Positions 1-8,124 of a stretch of 11,443 nucleotides of DNA are shown piece after piece. The translations under genes were made by a program, and so were the position numbers. The DNA is from Byssochlamys sp. IMV 00236 (taxonomy: Eukaryota; Ascomycota; Eurotiomycetes; Eurotiales; Thermoascaceae). The DNA is taken from NCBI GenBank assembly GCA_001931875.2, contig MSJH02000188.1:1-11443 (forward strand), written 5' to 3'. The notes below the pieces were generated by a model. It was not told the origin of the DNA. It did not search any database and was given only the letters and a program-made list of their open reading frames with translations. The first letter of the stretch is position 1. Each line of letters begins with the position of its first letter.

Positions 1-27
1 AAAAAAAAAAAAAAAAAAAAAAAAAAA
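1..27. repeat. A27 homopolymer at the window edge
   Basis: An uninterrupted run of 27 A opens the window. Read on the minus strand it is a T27 tract just inside the last visible intron of the proteasome gene. Because the window starts inside the run, it is probably where an assembly or contig broke. Confidence 0.9.
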
Positions 28-69
28 CATGTCAATACAAGCATATGTTTTTTGATGGTTGTATTATAC

Positions 70-520
70 ATGAGAGAATCCAAAAGATGTTGAATATATT
101 GATAGTCTGAGATATCACCAGATGCACCAACAACCGTGCTTTCGCCGACTGGATATAATCTCTTGATATCACGGAAACGAGCGAGAGATCCGTATGAACC
201 TATTCAGGGTTATTTATGAATTGATTGTATTTTCCTTTCTTTTTTCTTACCAAGCATATCTGCAGCCATCATAATACCATCTCTATATTTAAAGGCAAGA
301 ACAGATGTACCTGTTATTAAAGGGTTTCTAATAAAACGAAGAGTTAACGTCCTTTCTACTGATGCTTGAATGGTGTAATATAATTTTACTGAGTTCTTGT
401 CATTGGGCCATAAGCTGATTGAGCTAATTGATCTGGAACAGTTTGAGGCATAGGAACTGTACCATAGGTATCAATAGCTTCTGAGCGAGGCTTGCCCCAA
501 CGTGAAGGAAAATGATCCAT
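70..520 (-). CDS. PRE4: Proteasome subunit beta type-4 (Pre4-like), 3'-incomplete
   Basis: This is a non-catalytic beta subunit of the 20S proteasome core in cytosol and nucleus. Exons read on the minus strand are 520-390, 327-251 and 199-70, with introns at 328-389 (62 nt) and 200-250 (51 nt). Both introns are GT..AG and both joins keep frame. The protein starts MDHFPSRWGKPRSEA, a beta-4-type propeptide. After the first intron it reads TQNPLITGTSVLAFKYRDG, then AADMLGSYGSLARF and VVGASGDISDYQYIQ, the conserved N-terminal core of PSMB4, which lacks the catalytic Thr1 of active beta subunits. About 112 residues are visible of a usual 260 or so. The third exon probably ends at 70 with donor GTATAA, because residues read beyond it do not resemble the family; a donor nearer 40 is possible. 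The rest lies left of the window. Confidence 0.9.
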
Positions 521-717
521 AATGATGTATGTTTTTGACTATAAGAAAAAGAAAAAAAAGGTAAAATTACGAAAGCGTTACGCGCGTCCGCCCTACAACC
601 AAATGAATGACGTCCGCAGTGCGTTTATCCAATGAAACATAAGCTGAGTCTGAGATACTTTATTTGTTTTGATGGTTTTTTTTAAAGAAAGAAAGTTATT
701 ATGTATTGAGCATGTGT
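521..717. other. Intergenic region upstream of the proteasome gene
   Basis: This 197-bp gap separates the 5' end of the proteasome gene from the 3' end of the oxidoreductase gene. On the minus strand a pyrimidine block (about 541-560) lies just upstream of the proteasome ATG. GTCCGC occurs twice (near 586 and 611) and a CCAAT box is seen on the plus strand near 629. I see no gene and no copy of the yeast proteasome control element GGTGGCAAA. Confidence 0.5.
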
Positions 718-2290
718 TTAATCCTTCAAATCATCGACTTGGAAAACCATAGCATCGTCCTTTCTTAAGCGTTCTATAAGGGTTTGACCAAAGGCGGTTG
801 AGGGTGTTAAAACACCACCGTCTTTGCCAGGTAGTTCGTTGAAGCTCTTGATAATACAAAGAGCGGCCTCAACTAACATACGTGGAGTATCACCGTAACC
901 AGGGTCGCTGAAGCCTATAGATAATCTAGGTCAAAGGAAGCTACATCGGATAAAGAAAATGAATTATCACTGACCTTTAACGATAGCCTTGGCGCGTACA
1001 GAGTCTTCATAAGGCTCTGATTCAGCAGATCCAACAAGTTGAAGCTCAAAATGACCCAACTTTCTTGTCTCTCCTCTAGGGCCATAACCAGGTCCAGGCA
1101 AGAGCGCCTTTACCTTTTCACCAATAATTGGTGCTCTGATCAAAAGAACAGCCATCGGAACGATGGTGTAGAGGAAGCAAGTGAATAAAACGGCGGGGAT
1201 GAAGCTAAGGCTCATATATTCCCTATTTGATCCATCATGATTAAAGTTGGTCCTTGACCTACATTGTATACACTTACCTGTAACTAAACGTGTTTCCATA
1301 TGCCTGTCCACGATCGGCCCAGATAGACCAACTTCTTCGAACGACTTTTTCGTTGGTAACAGACATGAAAAAGAAAGTCTGCCACTTGTTATCAAAATCA
1401 CGATCTTTGTAGAGCGTCGGTAACGTGGGTTTATCAATACCCTTTCGAGTAGCCAGCAAATAAGGATCACCATGTCCCTCCATCCTTTGGGTAGCAGCCT
1501 CAATAAAAGAATGAATCGTTCCACCCGAGACACCTCCGGCGAGTTTGGTCATGGAGGCCTTGACAGTGCCCAAGTTCAAGTTATGCTTTGAATGAATGTG
1601 ATTTGCCAACATCCAGACACCCAGATCACTTGGTACAGAATCAAACCCACAGCAGGGAACAATCATGATCTTTTCCTGTTTTGCCTTTTCATCAAATTGA
1701 TCAATGATCTGTTTTACCCAAGAATACTCTCCTGTAATATCGACATAATGGGTCTTTTGACGAATACAGGCTTCGACCAGTGGCGTACCATACTTGATGT
1801 AGGGCCCTAAGACGGTGTTACATCACGTGTAACTTTCCTTTTTTTAATTTCTTTTCTTACCAACTGTGCTTATTGCCACTCGTGTTTGAGATACGACATT
1901 GTCAAGGGTTTCAGGTTGTTGGGTGTCAGCAATGAGCAAGTCAATTTTCTATGCAATTCTTTAGTACTATTATGGATATATCAATTTGATTGCTTACCTG
2001 TAATGAAGGATCTGTTTCAACCAAGTGATCACGTACTTTTTCCAATTTGACAAGACTACGACCTGCTATAGCCCAGTTTATAGACTATGTAAATTTAATA
2101 AAAAGAATGATGTGAATGATGATGATTTTACTTTATCGAGTCTTTCAGCGAGATATTCTGCAGTAAGTTCGCCGGTATAACCAGTAGCACCAAAAATGAC
2201 TGATATAAATCATTGTTAGTCTATAAAGGAGACAATATAGTATCTGTTGATGTTACTAATATCGTATTTTCTCTTTTGATAATCAGTCAT
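718..2290 (-). CDS. Saccharopine dehydrogenase-like oxidoreductase (SCCPDH family)
   Basis: The gene has seven exons on the minus strand: 2290-2257, 2199-2132, 2084-1998, 1948-1861, 1806-1278, 1222-975 and 914-718. The six introns are 47-60 nt, all GT..AG. The exons sum to 1251 nt, giving 416 aa plus stop, the usual size for this family. Residues 15-21 are GATGYTG, the Rossmann NAD(P)-binding loop. IMIVPCCGFDSVPSDLG and KLAGGVSGGT are family hallmarks. A hydrophobic stretch near residues 276-298 is a likely membrane segment, as in lipid-droplet SCCPDH proteins. These proteins share the fold of lysine-pathway saccharopine dehydrogenase, but their reaction is generally unknown, so lysine biosynthesis should not be assumed. 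The start follows a pyrimidine-rich leader. The fifth intron uses the acceptor at 1223-1224; an AG after only 19 nt was rejected as too short. Confidence 0.9.
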
Positions 2291-2363
2291 TATTGCGCGT
2301 CAAAATATATATAAAGTAGTAAGAAAAAGAAAAGAAAAGAAAAAAGAATAAAATAATCAGTTT
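2291..2363. promoter_or_regulatory. Compact divergent promoter
   Basis: Only 73 bp separate the minus-strand oxidoreductase ATG (2290) from the plus-strand small-ORF ATG (2364). TATATATAAAG at 2306-2316 is well placed as a TATA box for the plus-strand ORF, about 50 nt upstream. The stretch 2319-2348 is purine-rich on the plus strand, so it is a CT-rich tract ahead of the oxidoreductase start. The promoter role is inferred. Confidence 0.4.
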
Positions 2364-2543
2364 ATGGTAAACATGGTTTCAATTATTGCTTATGTCATAA
2401 TGAACTATGGAGTCATCTCTATCATGGTGGCACCCTCTTTCTGGATTGGATTTACGCTTGCATTAATCTTAATTTTTGGCATGCAACCTTTAAATTCAGA
2501 TAAAATTGAATTCTTGCGCAACTTTGACGATCTTTTATTGTAA
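2364..2543 (+). CDS. Small hydrophobic protein, 59 aa, unrecognised
   Basis: An ATG-to-TAA ORF of 59 codons begins MVNMVSIIAYVIM and ends EFLRNFDDLLL. It contains two hydrophobic stretches, about residues 4-21 and 23-40, then a charged tail of about 19 residues, as expected of a small two-span or hairpin membrane protein. An in-frame TAA lies five codons upstream. A TATA-like sequence at 2306-2316 precedes it, and AATAAA at 2542-2547 overlaps the stop codon. It lies divergent to the oxidoreductase and convergent with the phosphatase. I do not recognise the family. It could be a real small protein, the last exon of a longer transcript (the CAG at 2358-2360 could be a splice acceptor), or chance. 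Confidence 0.35.
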   Translation: MVNMVSIIAYVIMNYGVISIMVAPSFWIGFTLALILIFGMQPLNSDKIEFLRNFDDLLL

Positions 2544-2581
2544 TAAAATCACTGTTTGTTACTGAAAATGATTTATTTATT
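2541..2581. terminator. Facing polyadenylation signals
   Basis: AATAAA on the plus strand (2542-2547) follows the small ORF. On the minus strand TAATAAATAAATC (about 2570-2582) lies just after the phosphatase stop, giving overlapping AATAAA hexamers at 2576-2581 and 2572-2577. The two 3' ends converge within about 40 bp. Confidence 0.45.
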
Positions 2582-2585
2582 ACAA

Positions 2586-3885
2586 TCAAAACTGTGAATC
2601 CAGACTGTATTGATCTCCCTTTTGGCTTTGATATTTTGTATTTTGGTTAAATATATTTGAGTGATCATTATTATGGTTGTGTGAACTACTAGCTGTACTT
2701 GATGTCACTGTCGTAGCTAGACATGCTTCTTCTTCATCTTGTTGTCTTCTATGTTCAATATTGTTGTTGTTGTTATTATTATTATTATCCAATCCAGCTT
2801 GCCAGTAGAGCATTCTTGTCATGAATGGAGTATGACATGTATTGTGTCCAAGGGCAGGATAATATTGTCTATAGGCAAAATAAGCACAGACGGTACCTAA
2901 CAATGCGCCTATAAAGACATCATGCCAATGGTGACGATAATCCTCTGTTCGAGAAATGGCTACGAGAGCAGCACCAATAAAAGGAAATATGCAGCAAAAT
3001 CCCTTATAGGTGTGCTATTTTGTACATATATTAGTTAATCTTTTTACATGAGTGATACAATATCACTTACACCCTTCTCATCAAATAGCCTTAACTTGCC
3101 GGCCATGTAAAAAGAAAGATAACCTAAACCGGCAAATGAGACTATTGTGATATAATTAGTAAAAAAAAAAAAACTTTGCTCCTTTTTCCTTCTCTTCTTT
3201 ACATGACGAATGCCCGCTTGGGAAACTTTTAAATCCATCAATCATTATATGTGAATGAATATCAGTTGTACAAATATCCACGGTAGATAGACCCAATGGA
3301 GGATCCTCGGTGTCCAATGCTGGCTTACATCTCGAAAGCATATCAGGTCTTGGTCGTCCTGCTGTAATCTATACAATTGTTGTCAATAAATGTATATGCA
3401 TGTATGTTGCTATTCATTTTACTTTGATTACATCTGTCAACATAATTGTCATAGATAATCCTAAGCATAGACCTATACGTATATATATCCTTTATTAGTA
3501 AAAAAAAAAAAAAAAAAAAAGCAAAAAGGGGGTGTATATACCTAATACTCCTGCATGAAAATCATATATATTTCTTTTATATCCTAATCCACTTAATGTT
3601 ATTCCTCCAATAATAATAAACGGTATAACAAAGCATATGATCTATATAAACAAAGATGAATAGTGAAAAATTAAATTTTGATAGACATATTACCAATAAT
3701 AACCAAACGGGTACTCTTTCGTGTTCAGCATACGGAAACATAATTGTTTTGTCATGGATTGAAAATTGTCGATGAAATGGTGTAATATTATCAATAGCAA
3801 AAAATACAACTGTCATTATGATGACAAGTATCCAGTCAAAAAGATAAGAAAGAGCTATACGCCGCTTTATAGGATCTTTAAGCAT
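2586..3885 (-). CDS. PAP2-family lipid phosphate phosphatase (DPP1/LPP1-like)
   Basis: Six exons on the minus strand are 3885-3694, 3641-3542, 3472-3423, 3368-3203, 3141-3071 and 3014-2586. The introns are 52-69 nt and the total is 1008 nt (335 aa). All three catalytic motifs of the PAP2 phosphatases are present once the exons are joined. K114-x6-RP is split across an intron (VIK then ITAGRPRP). PSGH lies at 164-167. SR-x5-H-x3-D at 214-225 reads SRTEDYRHHWHD. With several hydrophobic segments this is an integral membrane enzyme that dephosphorylates phosphatidate, diacylglycerol pyrophosphate or related lipids; which one cannot be read from sequence. The C-terminal tail is low complexity, with nine Asn (270-278) and Ser/His/Asn-rich sequence. 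The start at 3885 was preferred over an ATG 120 nt upstream because the extra residues are pure pyrimidine-tract translation. Confidence 0.92.
3161..3173. repeat. A13 run inside phosphatase intron 4
   Basis: Thirteen A on the plus strand form a T13 tract in the sense strand of intron 3142-3202, between the donor and the acceptor. Confidence 0.8.
3500..3520. repeat. A21 run inside phosphatase intron 2
   Basis: Twenty-one A on the plus strand form a T21 tract in the sense strand of intron 3473-3541. The run takes up almost a third of the 69-nt intron, the longest intron of this gene. Confidence 0.85.
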
Positions 3886-3997
3886 TTTTCTCTCCTTTTT
3901 TTTTCTTGTTTGTGAAAGTAAAAAATAAAATAAAAAAAGAAAGAAAAGAAAAGAAAGGAAAAGGGGAGTTAAGGAAATGAATTTGTGTTTCAAGCGA
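3886..3997 (-). promoter_or_regulatory. Phosphatase upstream region with a CT-rich tract
   Basis: On the minus strand a long CT-rich block (about 3915-3965) is followed by an A-rich leader directly before the ATG at 3885. No clear TATA box is seen. The whole gap to the upstream gene is 112 bp, so its promoter and the neighbour's 3' end share this stretch. Confidence 0.4.
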
Positions 3998-4872
3998 CTA
4001 ATCAATTAAAATCCAGAAGATCAAGACAGCTTTGACTGTGGCGGAGGATGGAGTCATCCGCCGATTGGGATCTGCAATTTCTGGATCATGGCTGGGTATG
4101 GAAGAAGGAAGGATGAGCATACACGGCAAGCAGCAGCCACTACAGCAGAGCATGATACCCTTTTAATAACACAAACGTATTCAGTCATTAGTTCACAAAT
4201 ACATAGAGTGGGTTTGTTATAGAAGAACCTTACCATAATAATAAAAATAGGAATAAGGATGACGATAAGCCTGATTTGGACTATGCCTTTTAATCTGGCG
4301 ATGATAAGCCCGAGTACGGTGTAGAATAAGGTTGCCAAGAGACAATATAAAATAGTGGCAGCAAAGACCAATGATTTTGCTTGCTGAGCTAATTCTTGAT
4401 TTCCCATCTTTGCAAAGTGCCTATACTGCCCCCATAGCTTCAAGAAGTAAAATAAGCCCAAAAGGTAGGTGGGTATGAAGGCAGTGACCCAGTTCTTGTG
4501 ATATAGCACGATGCAAGTCAACTGGATCAGTATGACCAACCTTGTTACCCATCCTGACTTTCCATTAAACAGGCTGTGAGTGACTTCGAAGCCATAATAA
4601 GGCGCAAGTATGCACGGCAAATAGACAGGGTAACCATCCAGATAGAGAACAATCAGTACTTGAAATAGTATGATCAAGACACATTCTACAAGAGGTAGAC
4701 ATCTGTCTATGATGCTCTTCTTGTATCGTCCCTCATTCAACAGCAGTTCTCCTTCATCTTCCTCTTCGCCATCCTCATCTTCGTGAGCATGATCGGAAAG
4801 TGAAGCCAATGTAATCGAGGTCTGTGTTCCTCTCTTTGAAGAATTTAGGCCGTTTCCTTTTCCGTTTTTCAT
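3998..4872 (-). CDS. TMEM185-like multipass membrane protein
   Basis: Two exons on the minus strand (4872-4234 and 4159-3998) are joined across a 74-nt GT..AG intron in phase 0, giving 266 aa. The N-terminus is soluble, with a strongly acidic stretch at residues 31-42 (EDEDGEEEDEGE). Hydrophobic segments follow near 62-79, 84-95, 110-125, 130-147, 168-192 and 198-228. The block LYLDGYPVYLPCILAPYYGFE resembles the repeated D-G...P-W unit of TMEM185 proteins, but this is a weak family match. Exon 2 gives MLCCSGCCLPCML (residues 216-228), a cysteine cluster at the end of the last membrane segment, then a polar tail with DPEIADPNRR. Reading straight through the intron, or choosing another frame, destroys this cluster. 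Function is unknown. A TATATATA element near 4926-4934 lies about 55 nt upstream of the start. Confidence 0.7.
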
Positions 4873-5079
4873 TATTCTTTGTACACTTTACCTTATTTGG
4901 TAAGTGCGACTCCACTGCATTAAAAATATATATAATGCCTTATATCCCACAATAACTAAGTGATTGACCAATAAAGTATTTGACATTTGTAAATAAAGCA
5001 GCTATGCTACATCATCCTATATTAAAGAACAACCATTTTGGATACTGGCGGAGTTTTTCAATACTCTTTTTCACGCGCC
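4873..5079. other. Upstream region of the TMEM185-like gene
   Basis: AT-rich sequence with a TATATATA element at 4926-4934 is suitably placed for the minus-strand gene. Beyond it there is no ORF or repeat that I can support. A GC-richer patch, TCACGCGCCACACAC, lies near 5070-5084. Confidence 0.35.
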
Positions 5080-5400
5080 ACACACAGTGTAAAGACTTCC
5101 GCTGAGCCCTTTAGCTCAAAGAGGTACTCACTGGTCCAGTAATATCACGAATGGGAATTCCAAGAACTCTATAATACAAATGGAGGTTTAAAATATAGAG
5201 TGGTTTGATTTCAAGAACTTTAGCAAGCTAGAGAAGGAATAAAGTATCTTTACCTACGATTAGATTACCACTCGCTTTTGAACATAAGCACGCTTTCTCC
5301 ATCAGCGACTGTCATTAACATATCATCAGCGACTACCGTTATGCAACCTTCAGTCTCTTGACAAACTCAAATAATCGTCAAGACTGCCTGTTCAGAAAAA
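5080..5400 (-). pseudogene. Unassigned minus-strand coding-like fragments
   Basis: Short minus-strand stretches read like conserved protein but do not form a gene. VLGIPIRDITGP (about 5183-5148) ends at a good donor, GTGAGT, and starts after TATTATAG. KVLEIKPLYIL lies near 5222-5190. SGNLIVGKD lies near 5272-5246. VVADDMLMTVADGESVLMF lies near 5341-5285. They sit in different frames, separated by stops. An 11-bp direct repeat (CATCAGCGACT at 5300-5310 and 5324-5334) lies 24 bp apart, so it repeats eight codons in frame. I do not recognise the family. The stretch could be a decayed gene, several exons of a small gene that I cannot join, or chance. No start codon can be assigned. Confidence 0.2.
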
Positions 5401-5690
5401 GCATCTGCTGTACATCACCTATATCCTTTCAACCAACAAGTTTTTCCATATGCGATGTTTCTAGGAAGTAAAGGCACACCAAGTGTAAATCTATATCATA
5501 TTCTCCCGAGAATGAGTATTGCACAGTGCTTCCAGCAAGAAATGTCGCAGCCAATCAAAATCAATTTCGTATTTACAAAAATGGTTGGGAGTCATGTCGT
5601 TCCTGGCACTCGAAAAAAATATAAATTGGGACAGAAACGCGTTTTTTCTTCATGTTTGTTTTCAATTCTTTACAAGTTACCATGAAACAC
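5401..5690. other. Region before the transposase, probably its 5' flank
   Basis: No convincing gene is visible; the plus-strand ORFs here have no recognisable motif. AAATTGGGACAGAAACGCG near 5625-5643 partly matches the reverse complement of 8581-8610. I looked for terminal inverted repeats shared with 6860-7060 and found none by eye, so the left end of the transposon is undefined. Confidence 0.3.
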
Positions 5691-6867
5691 TCTTTTTATA
5701 TGAAGATAGACATGGAAATGCCGTTGATGAGAATGGTGGGCCTAAGTCTATGGAGTACATTGTTGATCAGAATGAGTTCATTGTTGAAACAATGGCCACT
5801 CACACTGATTGCTTGGAACACGCAGTCTCTGATGGACCTTCTCCTACTTGTCCAATGCTGATAGAAAAGTCAAAAGATAATGATGTCGTATGAAGGAGGT
5901 GAGCACAGAAAGAGATTATGTACGCTATACAGTCCAGGATTTTTCGATCTGAAGGTTGAAAAGCGCAAGAGTGCATCAACTGCAGCGAAGCAGTTGGGTA
6001 TACGTATTCGGACCGCACAGAGATGGGTGAAACAGTATAGTATGTGTCCTGACAACATCTTTGACAGTTGTAACAGAGTAGGTCGTAAGTGTATTCTTAC
6101 CGATGAGTATAAAAGGCTGTTGTCAACTTCATTGATGCTAGTCCCCCTGTCGCTGTTGTTGAAGTGAAAGAGCATTTTTTGAAGCGACTCAATGACCTTA
6201 AAATTTCTTACAGTACTGTTTATAACTTTATAAGAAACGAATGCAATCTTTCGTTGAAAAAAGCAGATTTCCATTCTATCGAAACAAACAGTACAGCAAA
6301 GATTGAGGGAGCGGTATAGCTGGGTTTGTAAATGGGAAACACAGACATAAAGTTTCTAACGAATAGTGTATTTCTTGGTGAGCCTGCTTTTGATATAAAT
6401 ATGAAACGTTCAAGGGCTTGGTCCAAGAAAGACACTCGTGCCATTGTTACTCGGCCTACTACAAGAGTAAACACAATGACTATTTTGGGCGCTATCTCAG
6501 TTGCTGGTTTGGTTGCAGTTGGTGTAAAAAAAAAAAAAAAAAAAGCCAATGTATATATAAGCTCAGGGACTGTAGCTGGCCGCTACATTAGCTTCTTAAA
6601 AACTACTCTTGATGAAATGGACAAGCATTCGCATATGAGAGGTCATTATATAGTGATAGATAATGCATGTATTCACACGCATGAGAACATAAAGAAGTAT
6701 GCTGAGTATCGAGGTTATAAATGCGTGTATCTTACTCTCCTGAGCTTAACCCAATAGAACAGTTCTGGGTAGTGACAAAGAGCAAGGTTAAGCGTCATAG
6801 GTTTTTGCAAGAAGACACTTTATCAAAAAGAATCAAAGGTTTTATTTCACATTGTTACAAATGCTAG
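5691..6867 (+). pseudogene. Broken Tc1/mariner-IS630-type DDE transposase
   Basis: Pieces in several frames line up as one transposase. They are an N-terminal part (about 5693-5890, with SMEYIVDQNEF), a helix-turn-helix part (5889-6120, STAAKQLGIRIRTAQRWVKQY), a linker (6122-6307, SYSTVYNFIRNECNLSLKKA), and the DDE core (about 6340-6732, with AWSKKDTRAIVTRP, TILGAIS and YIVIDNACIH). The core finishes in a third frame with YSPELNPIEQFW (6733-6768) and a short C-terminus ending at a TAG at 6865-6867. Frame changes occur near 5888, 6120, 6308, 6330 and 6733, the last beside a small deletion. The first catalytic Asp appears replaced by Gly (GGT at 6377-6379, in FLGEPAF). The second Asp (6659-6661) and the Glu of NPIE (6757-6759) remain. 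An A19 run interrupts the core. Such enzymes cut and paste DNA at TA targets; this copy cannot. Confidence 0.85.
6526..6544. repeat. A19 run inside the transposase core
   Basis: Nineteen A in the sense strand encode a Lys run at a point where this transposase family has a basic, variable loop. The run is probably an expansion of a shorter Lys-rich stretch. Confidence 0.75.
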
Positions 6868-7061
6868 GATACATGTCGAAGTAGAATATCCATGTGATGG
6901 CCACAAACAACTTCATAATGCAATGATAAAAATCAGCAGGTAAGCACAAAAAAAAAGGATATCATTTCTTCGTAGGCTGAATCAAAGAGGAGGAGGGAAT
7001 CAATGAAAAAAATAAAAAATAAAAATAAAAAACAGCAAGTGGGAATCAATGGGCTGTTGAC
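6868..7061. other. AT-rich gap with a short flanked A-rich block
   Basis: No gene is visible. GGGAATCAATG occurs at 6995-7005 and again at 7041-7051, flanking an A-rich block. This could be a target-site duplication around a tiny retroposed tail, or a simple tandem duplication. Confidence 0.35.
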
Positions 7062-7860
7062 CTAATCCTTCGTTTTTCGCACTTTGCTTTGCTCGCAGTT
7101 TACAAAGCGCTGGTGGTGTTGATACTTGGGATTTGCTGGCAATTGCCCAGATTTGAGCTTGTTGATGTTTACTAGTGTCCTGGTAACAACAACCTAATGA
7201 AATATAAATATGCTAAGCAAGCGTACAAGAAAAAGTTGTATTTCTTACCTTGATCTTCAGCAGGCATTCTATTGTATGTTTCGTCAGTACAAGATCGGTT
7301 ACAGATTTCGGCAAATGGAAATGATCAAGCTCTGCCATACGGTATATGCCATAATATTCAAGATCCATGGCGTATATATGGCAAGAGAAACTTGAATATT
7401 CGCCAAAAAAAATGAGTGTAGTAAAGTAATAGCTACGTACCTTGCATCCAAAGTCCACAAACTCGCGGTTGATCGACCCCATACTCGACCAGAGTATCCA
7501 TCATTCGTTTCATTGCCTTGGCCAGTTTGCGCAGATCGTAGATTGCATTGGAGGAATGAGGGGGCTTGACTTCTGCAACAAAGAGATAAAATCTTCGGCC
7601 GAGGATACATGCATAGCAATTGAAGTCCGGGAGTATTCTATCAGTAGCGCATGAAGCAGAAGCCTCAGATATTGTTTGAGATGAGGCAATGGGGTTACCG
7701 ATTATAAGCTGGTGTTTGCCCCATGACTGTGATACGAAAGTCAGTCATTCCCTGGCAAAAAAAAGGGAGACACTACATGCATAACAATTAGACTAATACT
7801 ACGGGAGCTATCTTTACTCGTTACCAATGATATCACCCAGCAAAATCTGTGAATGTGCAG
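7062..7860 (-). pseudogene. Copy 1 of a PD-(D/E)XK-like multicopy gene, broken
   Basis: Exon-like blocks on the minus strand are about 7855-7818 (SQILLGDIIGNE), 7751-7441, 7390-7249 and 7193-7062, with GT..AG introns at 7752-7817, 7391-7440 and 7194-7248. The second block holds FRITVMGQTPAYNR followed at once by a stop. In another frame it continues IASSQTISEASAS, DRILPDF, FVAEVKPP and YDLRKLAKAMKRMMDTLV. Later blocks give SCHIYAMDLEYYGIYRMAEL and a basic C-terminus ending KVRKTKD and stop. PDF (Asp at 7625-7627) and EVK (Glu 7571-7573, Lys 7565-7567) lie 18 residues apart, the spacing of PD-(D/E)XK nuclease folds; this function is inferred. Lesions seen are the frameshift after AYNR and a splice acceptor CAAG where copy 2 has CAGG, which moves the exon start by one base. 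The start codon is uncertain; an ATG at about 7875 is conserved between the copies. Confidence 0.65.
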
Positions 7861-8124
7861 TGCCACGCTAAACATGACTTTATAAAGACACCATCTTGGA
7901 TCGGTTCTTTTCAAGAAGAAGAGAGAGAAAAAAAAAAGAAATGTTGTTATTTATTCTAGTTTTATGTTGTCAGTTGATCAACAAAGATGCAAGAACACGT
8001 GTAATTATGATGACATCGTATTTTATATCAAGGAGTGAACTGGACAGCTTTAGATTAGGCAGAGGCTTTGGTAATGTGAAGTTGTATAATGACAACATAG
8101 ATAGCGCCTCAATTAAGCGCCCGT
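7861..8124 (-). promoter_or_regulatory. 5' region of copy 1, left arm of the inverted repeat
   Basis: Read on the minus strand this matches the plus strand at 8223-8450. The best stretch is TCTTTGTTGATCAA followed by CTGACAACATAAAA (7988-7961 against 8354-8381, one extra A in copy 2). It is followed by a shared TCCAAGAT, then TTTATAAA and TCATGT. The conserved TTTATAAA may be the TATA box. An outer block, CAACTTCACA and what follows it, also matches. A 76-codon plus-strand ORF here (7896-8126) lacks any recognisable feature and is probably chance. Confidence 0.55.

Noticed and set aside
1259..1277. A 19-nt intron in the oxidoreductase, ending at the first AG
   Set aside because: It is too short for any known spliceosomal intron of this type. 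The next AG gives 55 nt and a better join (SYR-EYM).
967..1533. Long minus-strand ORF (188 codons) overlapping the oxidoreductase
   Set aside because: Only its part below 1222 is real (exon 6). The rest reads intron 5 and the wrong frame of exon 5.
3883..4005. Upstream ATG adding 40 residues to the phosphatase
   Set aside because: The extension translates a pyrimidine tract (Leu/Phe/Ser) and would overlap the neighbour's 3' end. The later ATG starts at a typical MLKDPIKRR cytosolic end.
4054..4233. Unspliced C-terminus of the TMEM185-like ORF
   Set aside because: It reads through a GT..AG intron and loses the Cys cluster and the natural frame.
5622..5660. Left terminal inverted repeat of the transposon
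   Set aside because: AAATTGGGACAGAAACGCG resembles a sequence at 8581-8610 in reverse complement, but no partner was found at the right end of the transposase region.
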